Shown piece after piece: positions 60,601 through 64,000 of a stretch of DNA of 64,000 bases. The first letter of the stretch is position 1; each line of letters starts with the position of its first letter. The position numbers and the translations under genes were made by a program. The DNA is from Dillenia suffruticosa (taxonomy: Eukaryota > Streptophyta > Magnoliopsida > Dilleniales > Dilleniaceae). Under the pieces are notes generated by a model, which worked only from the letters and a program-made list of their open reading frames with translations, was not told the DNA's origin and did no database searches. Location: the NCBI GenBank assembly GCA_033439265.1, contig JAVTVX010000031.1, positions 977,501 through 1,041,500 of the forward strand, read 5' to 3'.

Positions 60601-62992
60601 GGTGGGTTATGACTCCACAGATACCAGCTTCCTTGACCCGAGCAGGAGGTGTGGTCACTGCTCCAGTTGAGGAAGTAAAACCTACAAAAGACCACCGGAG
60701 GGTGCTCCGACGGGAGAAATTCCGACGCTCAAGTCAGAAAAAAAAAGGTTTTTGAAAGGAATGAAACAGACTGAGTAAGAGAGGGATGAGAATGAGAGCC
60801 CTGTGCCACTTTTTGTGTTGATTGTCGAGTTATCAGAAAGCGTACCTAGGAGGTGGCATGCAAGATGCATTTATAGATTGGTCCCTCATGAGTCGTGTGC
60901 ATTCGGGGCATTACAACCCTATTTTCCTTGTGGGAATGCCCTGAGATCTCAGGATTACATAGTCAAATATTCTCAAAAAATTTAAGATCTTTATCATTTA
61001 AAAAACTTAAAAAACTGAGGAGATTCTCTCCTTATCGATTTGATTTCAAAGGTCTCCTTATCTAGGAAGCATGCCTCGTAACCAAATAGGGGACAAACCT
61101 CAACGCGAACCTCAAATAAATATTTGCCCTTGGGTGAGTCATCGAGGGATGTAAGGACAATCAGCCTCCTGTCTAGGCTATCGGTCACGAAAGGAGAAGG
61201 AATGAACCAAATTGAGTTTACCAAATGATAAAGGTCGATGAGGGCCACGAACAGATCAGTTCGTGGCTAAGAGAGATTGACCAGGGAATCAGGCCATGTC
61301 CATCCTTCGGGGAGATAGATCCCTCATTGTTGACATGTCTAGATGTGGAATGCTCACCAGATCATGGGCTTGTAAGACTTTGGGCATTACAATATCTGGC
61401 CTTTGGGCTATGTCCCATCATTTTCTCTTCAATCTAGCACCGATTATAGTTTGATTAAACCAAGTTATGACATTAAAGGATGATGAATAATTATCAGAGT
61501 TCTTGTAAGTTGACACCAAACAGAAAAACGACTTTGAACAATTACCATAATTTTTATCCTTTTAACTAAAAGAAAGACAGAAAGACCGGCTGACAATAAA
61601 GAAGTGGGTGCACAAAAGGACACAAAGTGCCTCTACTGCGAAATAAATGCTTCAATTTCCTTTACATTCTCATTTGGTAGTAGTTTCAATTAAGTAGAAA
61701 GGTACAGAATAAAATCCATTGACCCTGTTAAGCGCTAAACTTGCAAATAATCCTCCATCCAAAATCAGCCCAAGGACAATATTTGGTAATTAATTATCAT
61801 CCCAAGATAATCAAAATAAACAAGCTACCATGGTACCATACTGATCATATAATTATTTTTCCAGTATTACCACTTCCCTTGGTTTTGAACAGTTTCTTGG
61901 GTTAGCAGAATCTTGAAAGTTGAGATATCAGCAAAAAGAAGTGCGTATAATGTTTTCTTCAGTCTGGCTGCTTTAAAAGAGATGAAAACATCTTTTTGAA
62001 AACTGAACAAATGGCGAGAGGGAGGGAGAGAGAGAGAGAGAGAGAGATGATAAGTGGATGAATTTGATCATCAAGTGATGTGGATATAAAGCTTTTGGCA
62101 AAATCTTAGGTTCTCTTTTCCCATCTCTTGCTTGTTGCCTTTCCTTTCCGAGTTATCCTTCAAATGTTCTTTCCTAGCTTTTTGTTATGCTTTTCTACAA
62201 ATGTTACCTTTTAGAGGACTCTATTTCCAAAGTGATTTATTAAAAATACTCTCCATTTATCAACAGATGGAAAGAATTTAAAGAAACTTGCTTAAATGTA
62301 TACAATAGATATTCTCTAGTTCATCAACTCCCTCAGTCATTTCATTCATCTCAAAGTTAGTTGAAGCTATCTTTCCATGATACCTAGCGCATATATGCTG
62401 CTAAAAGCTATAGCATCCTGGTACTCCAGGAAAAATTTGGCAACATATATTGCAAAGTGATCATACATCAAGTACAAAAACTGCTACACATTCCATCTAT
62501 AAGCAATCCACTACTATTTTTCTCAAAGCATCAGAAACAGGATCTACAATTATATTTGGCAAGAAGAGTTTTTGTTTTTTCAGTTTGGGCTTCCAAATTC
62601 TAGTTCTCTCACTTGAAACATATTCATATCACCAACTACATACCTTTTTTTAAAATGAAACGCCAAGTACATATTTTAAATGAATATGATTTAAAAATCA
62701 ACCAGGATAGGAGAGAATACATGTGATACAGATAATCTGGAACTACATTACCTGGGTTTGTTCCAGCAAAGATGCCATACCATAGATCATCAGTTATGAA
62801 AGATGTTGCCCTCTCCACGGCACCCAGATATACACCAGGTCCAAGACTGGGAGGCAGAGGATGGAACATCTTTTGACTTGGATAATCTAAGTCAACTGCT
62901 ACATGCCGATTTGTCAAGAAACCAACCTGTCGATTCCCTGTCCGGCTTTTAACTATAGCACCCAAAGTTCCATAAGTCTCCTGGCTAGCAAC
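48654..62992 (-). CDS. NARROW LEAF 1-like trypsin-family protein, last three exons
   Basis: Exons 62992-62752, 50323-49823 and 49096-48654 join in one frame (1185 bp, 394 residues plus stop) with GT-AG borders. The first reads VASQETYGTLGAIVKS then VGFLTNRHVAVDL (catalytic histidine region), FHPLPPSLGPGVYLGAVERA and DDLWYGIFAGTNP. The second starts ETFVRADGAFIPF (proposed aspartate), then GRSSGLTTGTIMAYALEYNDE, FDLEGDSGSL (nucleophilic serine in GDSGS), GIIWGGTANRGRLKL and WTSGVDLGRLLDFL. The last is a low-complexity polar tail. The triad and spacing look intact. The N-terminal exons lie beyond 64000. Rice NAL1 is a serine protease affecting leaf width and auxin transport; the role here is inferred. 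The 12,428-bp intron 62751-50324 holds nested retrotransposons. Confidence 0.92.
51234..51238. repeat. Target duplication TTTTC, left of Tat element 2
   Basis: Matches 61421-61425 exactly, directly outside the two LTRs. Confidence 0.9.
51239..52065 (-). repeat. LTR of Tat element 2 (3' LTR in element orientation)
   Basis: Aligns end to end with 60594-61420. Starts TGTTAGAGG and ends CCCATCA on the plus strand. Substitutions are spread over its length. Confidence 0.93.
52066..52078 (-). other. Polypurine tract of Tat element 2
   Basis: The minus strand reads GTCGGGGGCAAA directly before the TGATGGGAC start of the 3' LTR. Confidence 0.75.
52313..54399 (+). pseudogene. Antisense ORF of Tat element 2 (gypsy-type transposase-like domain protein)
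   Basis: This ORF runs opposite to gag and protease. The likely start is ATG 52313 (MARGSPS, then a stop at codon 8); reading resumes in frame at 52370. The first domain reads VPMYKQLVKYGLKI, then EVLLRWNIFPTRLIPSAWRLVVAVI, and after a frameshift near 52715, SKRRFYYKQSIDKSWIYKYFFVE. This matches the plant 'putative gypsy-type transposon' family (Transposase_28 in Pfam), known as an extra antisense ORF in Tat elements. The second part (53154-53756) is Ser/Lys-rich and ends LEQVDEALQSLGLA. A 79-bp GT-AG intron (53757-53835) joins it in phase 0 to TMVLTELQKQRRKQ and a charged, coiled-coil-like region to 54399. The function of these proteins is unknown. Confidence 0.75.
54587..54591. repeat. Target duplication TTTTG, left of the Copia element
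   Basis: Identical to 57952-57956. Confidence 0.9.
54592..55455 (-). repeat. LTR of the Copia element (3' LTR in element orientation)
   Basis: Direct repeat of 57139-57951. It contains a perfect 15-bp stem hairpin at 55050-55089. Confidence 0.93.
55456..55467 (-). other. Polypurine tract of the Copia element
   Basis: The minus strand reads TTGAGGGGGAG next to the TGTTGAAG start of the 3' LTR. Confidence 0.8.
55815..56060 (-). pseudogene. Copia integrase fragment
   Basis: The minus strand reads YWCDTISTATHLYNRTSQESLNKSPLK and then LGHLDVFATLMK, corresponding to the usual YWAEAVxTAxYLxNRxPxxxLxxxTP and LRxFGCxAY blocks of a Copia integrase after the catalytic core. The catalytic residues lie upstream and are not present in recognisable form. 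Confidence 0.75.
56433..57139 (-). pseudogene. Copia gag (UBN2-type) with zinc knuckle
   Basis: The frame from ATG 57139 reads VTFPSLTFENYPQWAAAIQRLL, then AKAVWDTLESLYGNK, then LQQQISKFQRSDKTLPQAFGNLERLW, the UBN2-type gag domain. After a frameshift, 56642-56433 reads LPSYEEVRGMIQRAETSMRLEE and CPHCKRIVHTKERY, a zinc-knuckle-like end that resembles CxxCxxxxHxxxxC but lacks the last cysteine. The start ATG uses the last base of the LTR and the first two bases of the primer binding site. Confidence 0.8.
57127..57138 (-). other. Primer binding site of the Copia element
   Basis: TGGTATCAGAGC on the minus strand, directly next to the 5' LTR: the exact complement of the plant initiator tRNA-Met 3' end as used by most Copia elements. 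Confidence 0.92.
57139..57951 (-). repeat. LTR of the Copia element (5' LTR in element orientation)
   Basis: Direct repeat of 54592-55455. Ends TGTTGAA...TTCAACA. Confidence 0.93.
57952..57956. repeat. Target duplication TTTTG, right of the Copia element
   Basis: Identical to 54587-54591. Confidence 0.9.
58060..58335. repeat. 77-bp tandem array in Tat element 2
   Basis: The anchor ATARGATGG starts at 58090, 58164, 58241 and 58318, a period of 74-77 bp. Each unit also has CCGTACCYACCC and GAGTCATATCC. The position, downstream of pol in element orientation, matches that of the 56-bp array in element 1, but the unit sequences differ. Confidence 0.88.
58434..58985 (-). pseudogene. Protease region of Tat element 2
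   Basis: The minus strand reads GFTYEDLVGVDPNCHDPLVVTAKI, then VRRIFIDQGAGCNLLYWDAF, then a stop near 58731 and GSISLPITFG and YNAILGMPSLNAMEALPSIKHMKVKF. This is the retropepsin plus downstream region of Tat elements. The active site is DQG, as in element 1. The following RT is deleted. Confidence 0.82.
59222..60527 (-). pseudogene. gag of Tat element 2
   Basis: It starts MPLKRKTKLASKAAS (ATG 60527). After frameshifts it reads SLESVLCDILLPSMERYDGTTES, then KHFPTTLKGNVLTWFKFTL, then LRDFLDKTKIEMKVL and IEKYIGATDVEAFDRRQ, the Retrotrans_gag domain. Near 59310-59230 comes a cysteine-histidine motif CHFH...DYSHTTDECRKLKDELEFLVR, typical of Tat gag. Stops near 60366 and frame changes near 59800 and 59520 inactivate it. 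Confidence 0.85.
60575..60593 (-). other. Primer binding site of Tat element 2
   Basis: The minus strand reads TTGGCGCCATCTATGGGAAC, starting next to the 5' LTR, the same site as in element 1. Confidence 0.82.
60594..61420 (-). repeat. LTR of Tat element 2 (5' LTR in element orientation)
   Basis: Direct repeat of 51239-52065. Plus-strand ends TGCTAGAGG and CCCATCA. Confidence 0.93.
61421..61425. repeat. Target duplication TTTTC, right of Tat element 2
   Basis: Identical to 51234-51238. Confidence 0.9.
62016..62047. repeat. GA microsatellite in the NAL1-like intron
   Basis: GGGAGGGA followed by about 12 GA units, in the ancestral part of the large intron. Confidence 0.9.
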
Positions 62993-62999
62993 CTAGATA

Positions 63000-63480
63000 A
63001 GGAAACAAAAAGCTTAACAACCTTAAAAGAAACCATGCAGAAGCCATTTCAAATTATAAATCATGACCTGCCATTATCTAATGATGAAATTTCTAACCAA
63101 GTTACTCTTCCTCATTGGGTAATTTCTTCAATTTAATTCAACAAGGTTGAAAAGTATTCATAGCATAACTCAGCCTTCAAATTAAATGTAATCTAGCATG
63201 ATTAAACTAAGTTTCAGACTTCAGAAAATAAACTAGGTGATATACTTGCAAGAGAGAGCTTATCAAAGCCCCTTCTAGTTTGCTTACGCTGAAGATACAA
63301 ACTCATCAAGTAGTGATGAAACTTTGGGTGACTCATTGTCCTAAAAATCCCAAAAAATTGCTACTGAATAGATTTGGGCCTGCATGAACTTCTTACCCCT
63401 CCATCACCCCAAAAACAAAAAAAAAAAGGAGAGTAAGAGGAAAATGGTTTTGCTCTGATGCAAAAGGAAACATCTGTGCT
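63000..63480. other. Intron upstream of the first visible NAL1-like exon
   Basis: No further exon of the gene can be recognised up to 64000, so this should be intron. Only short frames without domains are present. Confidence 0.5.
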
Positions 63481-63481
63481 A

Positions 63482-63600
63482 CATTATGACCTAGAAGCCA
63501 AGGACTCGATGCATAAAGAGAGCTTCTCTATTTGCTAGGATAAGGCTGCAAACAACAATCCTCCCTATACGTCACAATGGGAGCATTAGGCTACCTAGAA
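63482..63600 (+). mobile_element. Au-type SINE relic
   Basis: The text follows the plant Au SINE in order: TATGACCTAGAAGCCAAGGACTCGA (A/B-box tRNA-like head), AGCTTCTCTATTTGCTAGG, ATAAGGCTGC, ATCCTCCCTATA and GGGAGCATTAGGCTACC (usual GGGAGCTTAGTGCACCGGGCTGCC). It is diverged and lacks a clear tail or target duplication. It lies in an intron of the NAL1-like gene, on the opposite strand. Confidence 0.6.
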
Positions 63601-64000
63601 AGGAGTTGTATCTTGATAATTAGACGTGCAGCAAAGTTGGTGGATCACATCACATCTATTAACAGTGAATATTAGCTATGACCTTGTAAGATATTAATTC
63701 CTATTTCCAACATGTTTTACATAGCAGTATGCTCTGTTAGGAATGAGCTTTTGGCCTCAAAAAGCAGAAGGATTCATATGATCAACTCATGGGAACTAGG
63801 AACTTGAGTCTTAGACCAACTCAAGGCAATTAATTGAAGTTACTCAGTGTATTCCCATTTAGAGATACAACAACAATAACAATCTGGATCTTAATCCCAA
63901 CAATTTGGGATCGGCCATTTGAGAGACAATTATGAGGATTTATAATTAAAAAATAAAAATAAAATAATAAATAAATGAAAAAAAATTAATAACAATAATA
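63601..64000. other. Intron sequence to the window end
   Basis: No gene or repeat boundary is supported. Ends in an AT-rich AATAAA-type low-complexity run (about 63945-64000). Confidence 0.4.

Larger units (their letters stand above)
51239..61420 (-). mobile_element. Ty3/Gypsy LTR retrotransposon, Tat lineage, non-autonomous (element 2)
   Basis: 10,182 bp with two 827-bp LTRs (51239-52065, 60594-61420) and exact TTTTC duplications. Minus-strand order: 5' LTR, PBS (TGGCGCCATCTATGGG at about 60575-60593), gag, protease, a 77-bp tandem array, an inserted Copia element (54592-57951), an antisense ORF on the plus strand (52313-54399), PPT and 3' LTR. RT, RNase H and integrase are absent, so it could only have moved with enzymes from a relative such as element 1, whose PBS and protease text it shares. 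It sits in an intron of the NAL1-like gene, in the same orientation as the gene. Confidence 0.93.

Overview
The window is nuclear DNA of a eudicot plant, probably a woody species with a transposon-rich genome. Evidence for this: spliced genes with GT-AG introns, plant-specific families (an LCAT-like acyltransferase/phospholipase and a NARROW LEAF 1-like trypsin-family protein), a canonical plant MIR167 hairpin, plant LINE, SINE, Copia, Tat, Athila and Del elements, and AT-rich spacers. I cannot name the species. Only two protein genes are host genes, both on the minus strand and both running off the window. The third host gene is a microRNA gene.

Layout, left to right. 1-1310 is a decayed LINE (reverse transcriptase end, minus strand). 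3826-3999 is a SINE with long target duplications. 4364-6294 holds the first three coding exons of the LCAT-like gene; the catalytic exons would lie beyond position 1 or are lost. About 6850-7260 is a gag relic. 7489-14173 is a Ty3/Gypsy element of the Tat lineage (minus), with two LTRs, PBS, PPT, broken pol and a 56-bp tandem array. 14.2-28.1 kb is mostly AT-rich spacer with a duplicated Copia 3' end (19.7-21.9 kb) and the MIR167 gene (miRNA at 24794-24815, star strand near 25008-25029).

28118-38245 is a three-level nest: a terminal-inverted-repeat DNA element, an Athila-type Gypsy element (28428-37865) inside it, and a solo Del/Tekay-type LTR (32990-35937) inside the Athila gag gene. 38.3-39.7 kb looks like another inverted-repeat element. 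About 40586-47150 is a truncated Del/Tekay-type Gypsy element on the plus strand (5' LTR, PBS, gag, part of protease and RT), interrupted in its leader by a GC-rich hAT-like element (43798-44250).

48654-62992 is the 3' part of the NAL1-like gene. One of its introns is 12.4 kb long because a 10.2-kb Tat element (51239-61420, target duplication TTTTC) landed in it, and a 3.4-kb Copia element (54592-57951, target duplication TTTTG) later landed in the Tat element. The Tat element keeps gag, protease, a 77-bp tandem array and an antisense ORF, but has lost RT, RNase H and integrase. A relic of an Au-type SINE lies at about 63482-63600.

I see no bacterial-type system, CRISPR array or rRNA. The most notable points are the MIR167 gene, the spliced antisense ORF of the Tat element, a tandem array of stem-loops with paired base changes inside the Athila element, and the exactly delimited nested insertions.
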